A stretch of DNA of 64,000 nucleotides. Source: Laetiporus sulphureus 93-53 (Eukaryota; Basidiomycota; Agaricomycetes; Polyporales; Laetiporaceae). Positions 45,391 through 56,392 of this stretch are shown in pieces. Made by a program: the position numbers and the translations under genes. A model generated the notes under the pieces. That model did no database searches. It worked only from the letters and a program-made list of their open reading frames with translations, and was not told the DNA's origin. Numbering within the stretch: position 1 is the stretch's first letter; each line of letters begins with the position of its first letter. Where the stretch lies: the NCBI RefSeq assembly GCF_001632365.1, contig NW_024468510.1, positions 188,310 through 252,309 on the forward strand, in the 5' to 3' direction.

Positions 45391-47223
45391 CTACGGCCAG
45401 TACCCGCCCTCCTCCACTTTCAGCCGTTTGCGCCGGTCCGCCGGGGCTGACTGCACACCGTGTGTCACGCGCATATGTCTCTTCAGGAGATCCTGTCGCA
45501 CGAAGCTACGACCTTGTCCACACAACTCGCAATGATATGGTTTCAGTCCTCCATGACTCGACTCATGCCTCTTGCATTCGTTCTTGCGCAAGAAGCGCAT
45601 TCCGCTGTACGGACATGGAAGGCAGAGGTCAGCTCAAACGTTTTGCATCCACAAGAGACCATACCAATGGCTGCACGTAAATGGCCGATACTCCACATGT
45701 GAGCCGACATGGACGAGGATATGGTCTCTCCTCCTATTAGTCTGGGAACACCCATTGACATAGCACCGATAGTCGTCAATCAATTCGCCACGCGAAGAGA
45801 GCCGCCCAGCAAAACACTGCAGCCAGTTCTTGTCAATATCGCGTCCAGGATTACGTGCCCTGAAGCCGTCGGCGCGCTGGCGAAGATCATCTAGCTCAAT
45901 TCCTAGGTGTGCATTGAGCACCGGACTTCCGTGGTCGACGGTCTGAGCATTTGGTTGAGGAGGTGTGGCTTGGACCTGGGGTACGAATATCTCTCCTAAA
46001 GGTACGCGGCCATCATGCTGGGTCGGTACAAAGCCTTGAGCAGTGAACAATGGCGGTGGTGGTGGAACAACGAGAATTTCACCGAATGGGGCGTTCATTG
46101 GTTGGGGCAAGCCCACTACCGGTGTCAAGATCAAAGATTGAGGTTGCGCAACAGATAGAGCAGACATCTGCGCAATGGAATTTGGCTCTTCCGCAGCGTC
46201 TTCCTCGCGCTTGCGAGAGAGGACAGCCACTATAGCGTCAATAGCTTCCTTGGAGAAGTCGGGACTTCCAAGCTGCACCGCACTCGGAGCGACAAGAGCA
46301 GGAGAACAATCAGTGGTAGACCGCAGCACGTCTGCAAGAGTGTCGACCTCAGGTTGCTCTGTCTTGATTGCGAAATTCGAGTCGCCTATGAGTATCGCAG
46401 GGTCAATTGCGAGCTGTGGGAGGTCGTGTCTTGTGGCGACCTCGCGCAAATTGACATCAGCGTATATCCCGACAACAGGCTCACAGATAGGCGGCCAATG
46501 ACTGGCATTCGTCGTCGGAGACTCCAGCAGGTCTTGATAATCTTCCTTCGGTGACCTCGTCTTGATGTTTGCAGTTGAGCTGTCCTCGGAACTACTTGGA
46601 TATAAGAGCGACGGAAGAGATGAGATCGAAGCAAAAAGTAGGGAGGGTGCATGCGCCATGAAGTCCTGGCTGGGATATTCAGAATAGGCATTGCCATTAC
46701 TCGTCTGCAAGAGCTCTTCCAATAAATCAAATTTTGGAGAGTGTATATGACATGTCTTATCAAGGCTCAACGTTCGTGTAGGGTTTCCAGTGATTTCTTC
46801 TCGTGTATCCATCACGATTTCGCATCTATCTGGGACATCCTGAAGAACGGCAGGGAATGAGGGATCATCGTAGCAGATCCCGAGTCCCGTCAGTTGGGAT
46901 GTAGACTGGCCATGAGTAGAAGCGAGCTTCTGCAGGCTGCTCGCCTGTAGATGGGACTGCAGGAGACCGATATCGCCAGCGTTGGATTGGAAATCAGAAT
47001 CAATGTCGGCAGGACCTGCTACTGGCAGGAGAGGGACCCGAAGTTGGAGAGTGGGTGTACCAGAGAGTCCAGAGTGCAGCAAGGAATGGCATTGTGACCC
47101 AGTGTAGAAGCCATCAGTCGTATGCGTCGCCGGCGTCGCGCTAAGTCTGTCCAAGGAGTGGTTGATAGTTGCGGTAGTGTCGTCTGTGTCGTCTACAAAA
47201 CTATAGTCGTAAGAACGTTTCAT
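45391..47223 (-). CDS. C2H2 zinc-finger transcription factor
   Basis: The ATG at 47223 gives MKRSYDYSFVDDTDDTTATI. About 500 residues of Ser/Pro/acidic, likely disordered and activating sequence follow. The C-terminus carries the fingers: an atypical one (CYVNGCSQTNRRRDHILVH), a C2H2 finger created by splicing (FTCSHC then GMRFLRKNECKRHESSH), and a third (CELCGQGRSFVRQDLLKRH). The intron between them has donor gtatgg and acceptor tacag, and joins codon TG|C to supply the second zinc cysteine. The tail is basic (ADRRKRLKVEEGGYWP). Placement of the fingers at the extreme C-terminus is common for basidiomycete regulators of unknown target. It is divergent from the reductase gene, 196 bp away. 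Confidence 0.85.
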
Positions 47224-47419
47224 GGTCGTAAAAATCGTAAGATGAAGAATAAATAGAATGTGTCCCTGAGTCAGAGTCAAGACATTAAACGAGCCTAGAG
47301 TATGGTACGAGCGGGAAAAGGGCTTGCTCCGAGCGTTCGACGTCTGCAACTTGAACTCGTTACAGCACGTGACCGCGTCCGTGCCTAAAAGGGAACTCAA
47401 CGTCGGGACAAGCCTGAGG
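47224..47419. promoter_or_regulatory. Divergent promoter region (C2H2 factor / Cyc2-like)
   Basis: 196 bp between opposed ATGs. No clear TATA box. Confidence 0.4.
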
Positions 47420-48638
47420 ATGATCTCGATAGGCCACCGTCGCCTTCACAATGTATGCCACCGCAAGGCCTGTCAGTATCTTACTAGCCGCGCAAATGGT
47501 CTATCACAATTCAGATCATACTCTGCACCGGCTGCGGGGACGGGGAGGAGACCTCTTATCTACGGTGGTCTCGCTGCTGGGGCTGCAATAATCTCCTACT
47601 ACTTCTTCTGGCCTGATGCTCCACGAGGAGCACCGACGTACACCAATGCGCTCCTATCTCCGACTCACTTCATTCCTGCTACGCTCACTGAAAGCAAACT
47701 CTGTGCCGACTCGGACTTCCGCCTGATGACGTTGGCTGTGCCATCGCAATGCATACAGTCACTAGAGCAGACCACATTTGCTCCGATCTGGTCCATCTAC
47801 GTCAAAGATGACGATATACAGGTCGAGAGACCCTACACGCCCCTCACTGGAATAGATGAGGAGGGGAAAATGCGGTTATGGATCAAGAGATATGCAAAGG
47901 GTGAAGTTGGTCGGTGGCTGCATTCAAAGCAAGTCGGAGATAAGATCGAGATACGAGGACCGGTGAAGACGTGGATATGGAAAGACGAAACATGGGACGA
48001 GGTTGTCATGGTGCGTCATGACTTGTTTCGAGAGCGTCTGGATAGCTACATATGGCCTTCCGGCCGTATCAGATCTCTGGAGGCACCGGTGTTACCCCAT
48101 TCTACCAGTTGCTGCATGCAATGATGCTGAAGAATCCAGCGCAAGCCTCGAAGACAAAGTTCACTCTTCTGCACTCCTCGCCAAACCCCATTGAATTGCC
48201 ACCGCCGGACATGCTCGAGCCCTTACTTTTGGCAGCTCAAAAGCACTCGGATCGTCTTAAAGTTGGTCTGTTCGTCGATTCGCTAGACGGTCCAGAACAT
48301 CCCCTTGTTTCATCGTCGAATCTCCATTTGGGGAGAATTGAAAAGACCGCTGTCGAACAAGCTGTCTATGGAGAACCAAAAACACAAAGCTGGTGGCCAT
48401 TCTTTTTCCGTTCTGATTCCAAGCGGGCGTCCGACAAGGACGTGGATAGGAAAATCCTTTTCCTAGTTTGCGGGCCGGAGCCGTGCGTGCTTCTAGGTGC
48501 TTTGGTGTTGGTGGCTGACTCTCGGATAGCATGATCTCCTCCATAGCTGGTCCGTATGGGAAGAACTTTTCACAGGGCACAGTAGGCGGAGTACTTGGTT
48601 CGTTGGGCTTTAGACGGGATCAAGTGTGGAAGCTGTGA
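47420..48638 (+). CDS. Mitochondrial FAD/NAD oxidoreductase, Cyc2 / cytochrome-b5-reductase-like
   Basis: The ATG at 47420 starts a basic, Ser/Ala-rich leader (MISIGHRRLHNVCHRKACQ) that looks mitochondrial. One membrane span follows (GGLAAGAAIISYYFFWP). The ferredoxin-reductase fold comes next: the FAD motif VERPYTPLTG, the NAD motif ISGGTGVTPFYQLLHAMML and the terminal CGPEP-MISSIAGPYGKNF block. The last two are each completed by splicing. The first intron has donor gtgcgt and acceptor tatcag; the second also has donor gtgcgt, with acceptor ggatag. The end is GSLGFRRDQVWKL. The single inner-membrane anchor and divergent NAD lobe fit Cyc2, which reduces haem during cytochrome c maturation. 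A cytochrome b5 reductase (Mcr1) is the main alternative. Confidence 0.8.
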
Positions 48639-48976
48639 TTTATACTTTCTCTGTATTCTTTAATGAGACACTTTGGAGTCAACTTTTCAGCACACACTTT
48701 ACGCTCAGACCTACATTTTGCCTGCTTTTGATTGGCCCAGCGCGTTACTCACCGCCACAGACGCGATCAGGCGTGACTGATTGCGTGACATCGCGAAGTG
48801 TGACAACATGATGACTCTTTGCCGCCGGGCGTCCGGAAATTGTTTGCTCGATGGATCGAAATCGCCTCACTAAGCAACTCCAACTCCATCTCACCATTTC
48901 CCCACTCGCAAGACCTCCGTAAATCCCCACTTTCCTTCTTCCGTCAACCCCCACTTCCTTCGCAGACATCCACAAA
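48639..48976. other. Intergenic region upstream of DRE2
   Basis: 3' flank of the reductase and promoter of DRE2. Pyrimidine-rich runs (ctccaactccatctcacc) precede the DRE2 ATG, as is common in fungal promoters. Nothing else seen. Confidence 0.5.
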
Positions 48977-50048
48977 ATGGCACCCACAGCGATTTACGCT
49001 TCACCCGTTGTGACGAATGACCAGCCAGTGATCGCCGCTGTGCCTATGAAGGGCCCCGCTCTCGCCATAGGTTCCCCTGTGACAGCAGAGGATGGGAAGT
49101 ACCAGTCGCTCGTTATTAGTCTCCAGGAGACAAGATATGTAGAAAGATACATGGTGGACAGGATACTGGATAGAGGTGTGTGCGGCAACACCATCACCCC
49201 CGAATCTCGTAGCTGACATATTCACTCGCAATCATTGGCAGCTACGACGCTGACGCCCTCTAGCTTCTCTTCCGTATATGTTGCTTTGTCGCCATCAGAG
49301 TATGATGCTCTGGCATCCAGGTTGTCCGAACTATTGGCGCAGTTGCTTGCGGCGCTGGAGCCCCTGGGAACGCTGCACATTCTTCATCTCTCCTCTGCCC
49401 TTCCCAGCCTTCCTTCCAACCTCATCCTTGCCGGCTTCACAATACTGTCTACCGCCGCACCGGATGGGTCGCTTATTGCACAAAAGCCTGCACATTCTGC
49501 GAGTGTCTCCCTGCAGGGAGCTCCAATCACATCCCTCCCTCTCCGGCGGAAGACCGACAAAGCGTCTAAGAAAGCACTCTGGACGCTGCATGCACCATCT
49601 ACGCCCACTATCGATGCGGAGAGTCTTCTGACGGAGGCCGACCGCCAGCGTCCAGCTACATGTGAGCCTGTGTCCTCGGGAGCACCTCGGAAGAAGAAGG
49701 CCTGTAAGGGCTGCACGTGCGGGTTGGCGGAACTGGAGGCGGAGGAGCTGGCGAGGAGCAAGGTGGTGATACTGGATGGCTCTGAGAGCGGGCAGACAAT
49801 GGAGGTATCTCAGAGCGAGAAGGATCGGCTGATCGCTGCAGCCGCTGCCACTCCCAAAGCAACCAGCAGTTGCGGAAATTGTTACTTGGGGGATGCATTC
49901 CGTTGCTCAAGCTGTCCTTATCGAGGTTCGTTGGTCACCTTATGTTTGACTATCTGGTTCACTCCAAGTCATGTTGAATTTCTTAGGGCTTCCTGCCTTC
50001 AAGCCGGGAGAGAAAGTCGAGCTTGATTTCGGCATGGATGACATTTGA
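48977..50048 (+). CDS. DRE2: Anamorsin homologue Dre2, cytosolic Fe-S assembly
   Basis: Dre2 works with the flavoprotein Tah18 to feed electrons into cytosolic iron-sulphur cluster assembly. The ATG at 48977 gives [20 protein letters not shown]. The N-terminal methyltransferase-like domain includes [20 protein letters not shown] and [20 protein letters not shown] linker follows, then the two Cys motifs: [15 protein letters not shown] (2Fe-2S site, with an upstream Cys in ATCEP) and [18 protein letters not shown] (second cluster). The terminal exon reads [20 protein letters not shown], the hallmark end of the family. Two introns are present, after DRILDR and after CPYR. Confidence 0.95.
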
Positions 50049-50322
50049 TCGGGCCGTGTTATTGACTACCACACTCTCATCACCGCAAGCTTGCGCCATA
50101 GATTACATACTGTATCAACTCTTTCTTGGTCTCTACGTTGAGTTCACAGCTCTCCGATATATACATTACTTGTGCATTCTTCGCGGGAAAGCAAGTCAGG
50201 CCTCAGCGTTGAATGAGTGACATCACGTGCGACGCATTTCTTCTGATCGCATCTCTTAGACTCTCCGCACGCACGGCTTGCATCTTTCTCCCTCTAAGTC
50301 CTTCGTAGCATAGCAAGTGTCC

Positions 50323-51859
50323 ATGTCGGCAAAAGATGATCCTTCACCAGAGGAGCAGGCGACTACTAGCGCTGTTTCGTTGCAATCTCCATTCTGTGCT
50401 ATCTGTTCAACCAAACCTGCAGTCTATACCTGTCCCCGCTGCTCCATTCGGACATGCTCTCTGCTATGCTCGACAGCTCACAAGACCCGCGATGAGGGGT
50501 GCTCCGGGGTGAGGAACAAGGCAGCCTATGTTCCCATGAACCAATATGGCTACATGGCGCTCATGAGCGACTACACATTCCTGGAGGATGTGGGAAGGAG
50601 AGTTGGCGACTGGGGGCGGGAGATTGTGCAGGGCAGATACACGGCGAGTACCCAAGAGGTTGGGCGCGTTCGGGCCACTCCGATGAGGAGCCGCGGTCGG
50701 GGGCGTGGGATGAGGGGAGGACCCGCTGGTGGTGGCAAACTCAGATCGAAGCGTGAGGTGCTGAAGATGTCACTCGACTTCCGGGACATTGAGATGGAAC
50801 TGCTGCCGAATGGTATGGAAAGACGAATACTCAACCAGTCGACATGGGATTTCAAGTACGCACTAGTTCTTCATTGTACATACGAGAACTTCATGAATGC
50901 CATGGATCATCTGCAGAAACCGGACTGCCCTCCTTACTGTTGAGTTCAGGTTCCACCCTCCTCGAGACCCGTTAGCTCCTTCCTCCCAAGCGTCCAGTCC
51001 ACCCTTCACGTTGTTGACACACCGCAATGCGCTTGAAAAATCTCTGCTTTCACTCTTGCAAGATCAAATGAACGAGCGAGGGAAATCCAAGAAGGCTGAC
51101 CCTCTTCCGTCGTGGATACATTCGCTTGTCTTTCCTGACGTAGATGTCCCTGACGCTTTCATGCCGCCAACTTGTGTGATGCGCACACCGCTTGACCCTC
51201 TGTCATCTCTGAAAACACGCACGGGTTACGGCGCTCCACGCCCTGGTCACATTATTTGCGAAGGCTACTACAAACTTGATCCCTCGCAGTCCCTCGGAGC
51301 CAACCTGAAGCACAAGAACTTTGTAGAGTTTCCGACCATAGAGGTCTGGGAGGATGGCATATTCCACGGGACTATAGTCGATCATCAAGGCATTGTTCTC
51401 CATGGCGATGAGGAACCTCAGCCGAAGAGGCGGAAGCTCAGTGCAAAGGCCGGCAAGAAAGCCATCACAGGATTGTTGACTGGCTACGGGAGTGACGATG
51501 AAGACGGCAGGGAGAAGGAGGAGCAGAACGTGCTCGACTTGCTCGGCGGGTATGCTGGCAGTGACGACGACGCAGATACACAGCGTGAACCGAACTCTGG
51601 CCCGCCGGGAAATGCTAACACTTTGGGAGACGACGAAGCGTATGACGATGGGCTATGCGACGAGGATGCCGAAGGCGAGACGGACGATGAGTTCCAGGCA
51701 GAGCCAGAAGACATAGCGACGTTGCTTGAACAGCTCCGCCAGGCAGGCGCGCTCCGAGACCCTAGAGCAGCCAGCGCACTACCTGGTTTCGCGGATGGTG
51801 ATGACGAGGAGGTCGATTGGGGCGACTCGAGCGAGGAAGAACAAAACGATGACGGATAG
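50323..51859 (+). CDS. BCD1: Box C/D snoRNA protein 1 (Bcd1/ZNHIT6), zf-HIT
   Basis: Bcd1 is a nuclear assembly factor for box C/D snoRNPs. The ATG at 50323 is the first in frame. A HIT zinc finger follows soon after: CAICSTKPAVYTCPRCSIR, then TCSLLCSTAHKTRDEGC. The conserved YVPMNQYGYMALMSDYTFLE block and an RG-rich patch (RSRGRGRGMRGG) come next. One intron (donor gtacgc, acceptor ctgcag) joins STWDFK to NRTALLTVEFRFHP, the core Bcd1 region. The tail is strongly acidic with DDED, GDDEEVDWGDSSEEE and similar runs. The stop lies only 71 bp from the MED18 stop on the opposite strand. An acidic tail this long is unusual but not unknown for nucleolar proteins. Confidence 0.9.
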
Positions 51860-51930
51860 AGCTCCTGTGCGACTGTTTTGTTTCTGTATATTGCGCCTTG
51901 CATATAGACCAATGACTTGTTCGAGGATGA

Positions 51931-52766
51931 TCATACATCCTGTCGTCTGAGATCGAGCAGGCCCTTCATGAGTAGCTGCACCTCGAGGACTGCGTCCACG
52001 TAGTTCTTCAGCGGAGTTTCTTGAGTGTTTTTGACTGGGGCGGCGGTCTTTACTTCTACTTCCCACAACGTATCGACATGTGCAGGAAGCGGTTTTTGTG
52101 TTTTCGGATCGACCTACGATGTGCCATCATGAGGAGAGACTAAAAAGAACGAAATCAAGGACAGCAAACACACCTGCTCTTGTTGTAACATCTGGATGAC
52201 CAGCAATCCTCGTCGAAAAACGTAACCACGCTTGTACATTTGCGATCTCCGGCTGTCCGTTCGGAACGTGAACAAGCGATACAGAGTCAAGTGAAAATAC
52301 CGCGCACATGTATCCCAGAGCTGATGCGAAATTGAGGGCATTACCTACCACCTGAAGGGTGGCCCACGGTCTTACTGTCGCCTCAGGATGCACGCGCACA
52401 GACTCGGGCTTGAGGTACGAGTATAGCGTCCTGGATCATCCGGGACGTAAGCTAAGGTCAGTCACCGCAAGTGCAATTGTAACAACTCGCCATTTCGCGT
52501 CAGGCTCCAACAACTCCTTACGTGCTCGAAGCAGGACCGGCTCGCTGCCCAGGTCTCTCTGGTGCTGAGCATCGTATGGCTCGTACACCAGCTCCCGCGC
52601 ATGCATCTGATGTGCGGATTCGCTGTGGAGAGTGATTCGATTCATGATAGCTATGTGACGAATACTGCTCAGTCATAGCCGAACATGAGAATGCAGCTAC
52701 CAGACCTGACAGATCCCTGGAGAAGAACTCTCCAAAGAGTGCAACTTCGTAGAAGTGTGAAGTCAT
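51931..52766 (-). CDS. MED18: Mediator complex subunit 18
   Basis: This subunit of the Mediator head links activators to RNA polymerase II. The ATG at 52766 gives MTSHFYEVALFGEFFSRDLS, matching the family opening. An intron (donor gtctgg, acceptor catag) joins to AIMNRITLHSESAHQMHARE. Later blocks are YEPYDAQHQRDLGSEPVLLR, VRVHPEATVRPWATLQVVGN and MYKRGYVFRRGLLVIQMLQQ. The end reads VKTAAPVKNTQETPLKNY, then DAVLEVQLLMKGLLDLRRQD. The pattern and size (about 230 residues) fit Med18. About three more introns are inferred. Confidence 0.78.
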
Positions 52767-53206
52767 GATTGAGAAACGATGTCTGTGACAGACTGATGAA
52801 AAGCGCGAGATAGGATCTGGTCTGCGAAGCTTCGATGAATCCTGATGGTGAGCTCGAAGTCGGACTCAGTGCCAACCTCGTGTCTATAGTACTATGGCGC
52901 CTCGCTACAACTGATCAGAACTGATCGCGCTGGGCCACAGGCCACGTCGGGCGGCAAGAGGCTTGTGGCCCATTAACCATTATCCGCTGCATGATGCACA
53001 TCACGCAACGTCCCATCTTAGAGCCAGCAAGATGTTGTGCAGATAAAATGACCAATGTCGCATTACCATCAGAGCGGTACGTCCAGAAACCAAAGTGTGA
53101 AGATATAGTAGTATGCGAAAAGAGAACATAGCCTCCAACCGGTGAGCTCTGTCCCGCAGACTACCCTCGCCAGCAGACACGTCAGCACCAACCATCCCAT
53201 CCTCCA
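52767..53206. other. Intergenic region
   Basis: MED18 promoter side and forkhead 3' flank. Nothing recognised beyond a short near-repeat, actgatcagaactgatc, near 52911-52927. Confidence 0.45.
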
Positions 53207-54389
53207 TCACGGCTCCCTCGGGACATCTACAGGGTTTGGCGGCTGGCCCTGCATCGGATGCGGCGGCGCACCAGGGACGGGCTCCCCAGGGTTCATCGGC
53301 GGTGCCATCATGGCACTGCGCACGCGAAAGAGCATCATCCTGTACCATTCCTGATCCGCACCCGCCTTCTGCTGCTCCTCCGTCATATGCTGCAGCTGCG
53401 CGAGCTCCTTGAGCCAGGCAGCGTGCCAATTGACGTTGCCACGCTCGTCCAACTCGAACTGCTCGTCGGGAGGGAAAAGGGGTGGCGGCGGGAAACGTAT
53501 CTGATCTGGAGGAATTTGGCCTGGTGGAGGCATCACGGCGAACGAGGGATCAAATCTACGTGTGCCAGTCAGTGGCAGTTGAATTAACAGCAGAGAGGAC
53601 GTACGGATAGTGAGGGGGAGGGTATACAGGAGGCTGCGCGCTGGGGCCTTCCTCCACTGGCCGTATAGACGGTGGCACAAAGTTCGGATCGAAAGGTTGC
53701 TCTTCGGTCGGAGGATGGTAGTCAATATCCTCTTCGAGCCTACTCGCCCGCCCCTTGCCACTCCCGCCCTTGTTCTTCTTCTTTCGCACACGATGCACCC
53801 CCGTTCGAGGATCGACGTTGTCGTTGACTGTCCAGTATGAGCCCTTCCCACGGTCCGTCAGAGGGCGCGGTACTTTCTCGAAGCATGGGTTCAACGATAA
53901 ATTGTGTCGGACAGAATTCTAATTGAGAGAATCGGCGACGTTCATGTTGGATCGGCTCGACGTAGTGGGATCGTAAACTCACCTTCCATCCTGGTGGAGC
54001 TGTCCTGAAATAAGGGAACTAGACGCATAAGTCAGTATGGGAACGCGACACACTCAAGAGATAACTCACTCTCGATTCGATAGCGTAGTAAATGTCCTCC
54101 AGCAGCAGCTTCTGATTCGGCGCACCCTTGATCGCGTATCTGATGAGTGGCATCAAATGAGTCTCTTCCACGGCCATTCTTCACTTCCAACGCACCGTAT
54201 GAGCGTGGAGTATGGATAGAAGGGCTTTGTGCCCGGTGGACCATCCCGAAGCGAGTCCAAGTTCATAGGCAGACCACCCGTGATGTCCGTCGAGCTATCG
54301 GGATAGTACGAGTTGACCGCATGCATTGACGGCGGGGGCGGCTGCATCATGTCAGGCGGTATGACCGTCTGAGGAGGCTGTTGCGCCAT
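53207..54389 (-). CDS. Forkhead-domain transcription factor
   Basis: The ATG at 54389 opens a Pro/Gln-rich N-terminus ([20 protein letters not shown]). Splicing assembles a full winged helix from about residue 50: [13 protein letters not shown], then [20 protein letters not shown], then [12 protein letters not shown], then [16 protein letters not shown] (recognition helix) and [14 protein letters not shown]. Basic residues ([18 protein letters not shown]) follow the domain and may be the nuclear signal. The last exon is Pro-rich with a short helical segment ([19 protein letters not shown]). At about 285 residues it is smaller than yeast Fkh1/Fkh2 or Fhl1 and lacks their FHA domain, so it is probably a basidiomycete-specific forkhead. 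Target genes cannot be told. Confidence 0.88.
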
Positions 54390-55620
54390 TGTCGAATGCC
54401 GCTTTCGTCTGGGGGCCAGCGGGAGGGCAGCGCAGTGGCGTTGGAGATGGACGGAAACGAGTCGAGCCACAGAGCGGGCTTATGTCATCCGTGTGAATTG
54501 ATGCTGGGCACGCACGGACCAGGCCACCTCGCCGCGCGCGGTGGGCGGCGGCGCCCTCGAGTTGCTCAACATACATCGATGGCGGGGATGCGGGGTGCGG
54601 AGGGAAGAGTACGTATCGAGTGTATGTCTCAAACACCCTCACATAGCTGAAAACGAAGGAAAACAAATTTGTCCCGAGTTTGTTTGTGTATTCTTTTGCT
54701 TGCAGGGGCCAAACGAGGCCATCGTCTGCACGGCAGCGGCCAAAGCTCTCTCTCTCAGAGCCGTGCATAGAGCACTGCTGGTCAGTTGTGAGATGCTTAT
54801 AGCTTGTTCGCCGTATGTACATGAGGCTACGTGGTTGTATGGTATTCGCGGTCGCGGAAGGTGCACTAGTTGACCATTGTGGGCGCCACAATGAAGTTCG
54901 TAGAAGTTGCTCTCGAGTCTCAGCAGAGTCCCTCTTGCTTGCTTGTACATTCCAATCCTTCAGGTATTCAGCATCATCATAAATTAAGACATCCACCGGC
55001 AGAATGCACCGAATACCGTGAGGGTCGCGATGCCGTCATCCACCGCAGATTCGCCGGTGATGAAGAAGGGTTCTCGCCCAGAAAACTCTTCCCGTCAATA
55101 CGTCGTGATGTAGCTTTCGCGACTTCGCGCTCACTGAACGCTCGGATTTTTTCCCACTGCCTGATGCTGAACTGTGACGATGTTATGGTCTCCGCCGTAC
55201 AATAAAATATCTACTATACCCGGCTTTCACGCTGTGAAGTCGTTCGAAATCCCCCATCGGAACGTTAGCATCATTACTGTTCATCGTCAGAGCCTGCGCA
55301 TGATGTTCAATAAGTTTGTGACAATTCGTACATCCTGTCTATTAATCTGTAAGGTGTGACATTACATCAAAAGCCTAGCAAGTACAATTCCGGAGCATCA
55401 AGAGAGTCACGGATCCCCCATGAACCCAACCTCCACCCTGCATGGCTCCACTGGCTATGCTTTCAACACTCCGACAGTCACCAAGGCACGTCTACAGGCA
55501 GTGCCAGCTGCGTCTTTTATCTATCCGAGGCGGCGCCAACGGATGCCCAATAAACTCATCTTCCATGCTGCATGGCTCCGACGGTCACCGTATGTAGGCC
55601 TGAGGTGGCGCCAGTGCCTT
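54390..55620. other. Intergenic region upstream of the forkhead gene
   Basis: No confident gene. Around 55439 and 55568 a 12-bp unit (CTGCATGGCTCC) recurs, each copy followed by CCGACRGTCACC-like sequence, so a short duplication is present. Long frames on both strands around 54.4-54.9 kb are GC-driven and lack motifs. Confidence 0.45.
55439..55591. repeat. Short duplicated segment
   Basis: CTGCATGGCTCC occurs near 55439 and 55568. GACAGTCACC and GACGGTCACC follow at different distances, as expected if one copy lost about 25 bp. Confidence 0.4.
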
Positions 55621-56239
55621 TCAGAGCACTGAATGCAGCCATGGGGCTTCGACAGCAGGACTCGGACTGACTGCTGCGCTCCCCGCCGGGGCTTCATCGA
55701 TCTAGAGCCTCCAGATCGATGACGCCACGGCGCAGAACGAGCATGCAGTAGAAAGCAAGTCTGAAACGTACGTGGTCGGTACCAAGAAAGCGGATGGATG
55801 TCGTCTAGCGGAGCGGCCATCGTTTGGAGTCTGTATAGAGGTTCTATGTCAGAGGAATCGCAGTGGTGCATGATAAAGTGCTGGTAGCAGGGAGGTGGGA
55901 ACACAAATCAAATGTAACAGAATGCCACCTGGGCAGAATGATTGCCCACGATGTCAAGCATGGCGTGGAGGAAGAAGCGAACCATGGGACACAAAGGGTC
56001 ACTCACCGAAGTTCTGCGACAGGTATGTATGACGGAGATGAAAGTCAAGCGTTGCTGGAGCGAGTCATGAATAGCTTCTGACCTTCCTTCGAGATCTATG
56101 TAGTGCCAGAAGACAAAAGCGGGTTGTCGCCAATGTGTCGAGCCGTGACCAGGGGAGGGTACTGACCGGCCGCAACAGCAAGGATGGCGCGTCCGAATGA
56201 CTGCGAAGAAGAAAATAAAGTTGCTTGTTGCTGTAACAT
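55621..56239 (-). CDS. Tentative small spliced gene (about 117 residues), unknown function
   Basis: A four-exon model keeps frame throughout: 56239-56167, 56095-55929, 55804-55772 and 55701-55621. Donors are gtcagt, gtggca and gtacgt, and all acceptors end in ag. The predicted protein starts MLQQQATLFSSSQSFGRAIL. It continues AVAADLEGRSEAIHDSLQQR, then PMVRFFLHAMLDIVGNHSAQ, and ends PSPAVEAPWLHSVL. It has no family match that I know. Alternative splice paths through 55.8-56.0 kb also stay open, so the model could be wrong, or the region could be non-coding. The last acceptor lies inside the hairpin at 55694-55722. Confidence 0.3.
55694..55722. repeat. Perfect 10-bp inverted repeat, 9-nt loop
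   Basis: TCATCGATCT (55694-55703) and AGATCGATGA (55713-55722) are exact reverse complements around a 9-nt loop. It could form a hairpin in either strand's RNA or serve as a dimer-binding site. Confidence 0.6.
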
Positions 56240-56392
56240 AATGCCGAAGCTAGTAGATCTGCAGTGATCACGCAAGGAAGAGATCAGGGGCAGACATAGC
56301 CTCGAGATCGCCCGATCGTGCAACCTGCCAGATCTGGCTTTCATGCGAAAGAATGCGCTTCCCGGTGGCTGCAGAGCAAGTCCTCGTCTTTG

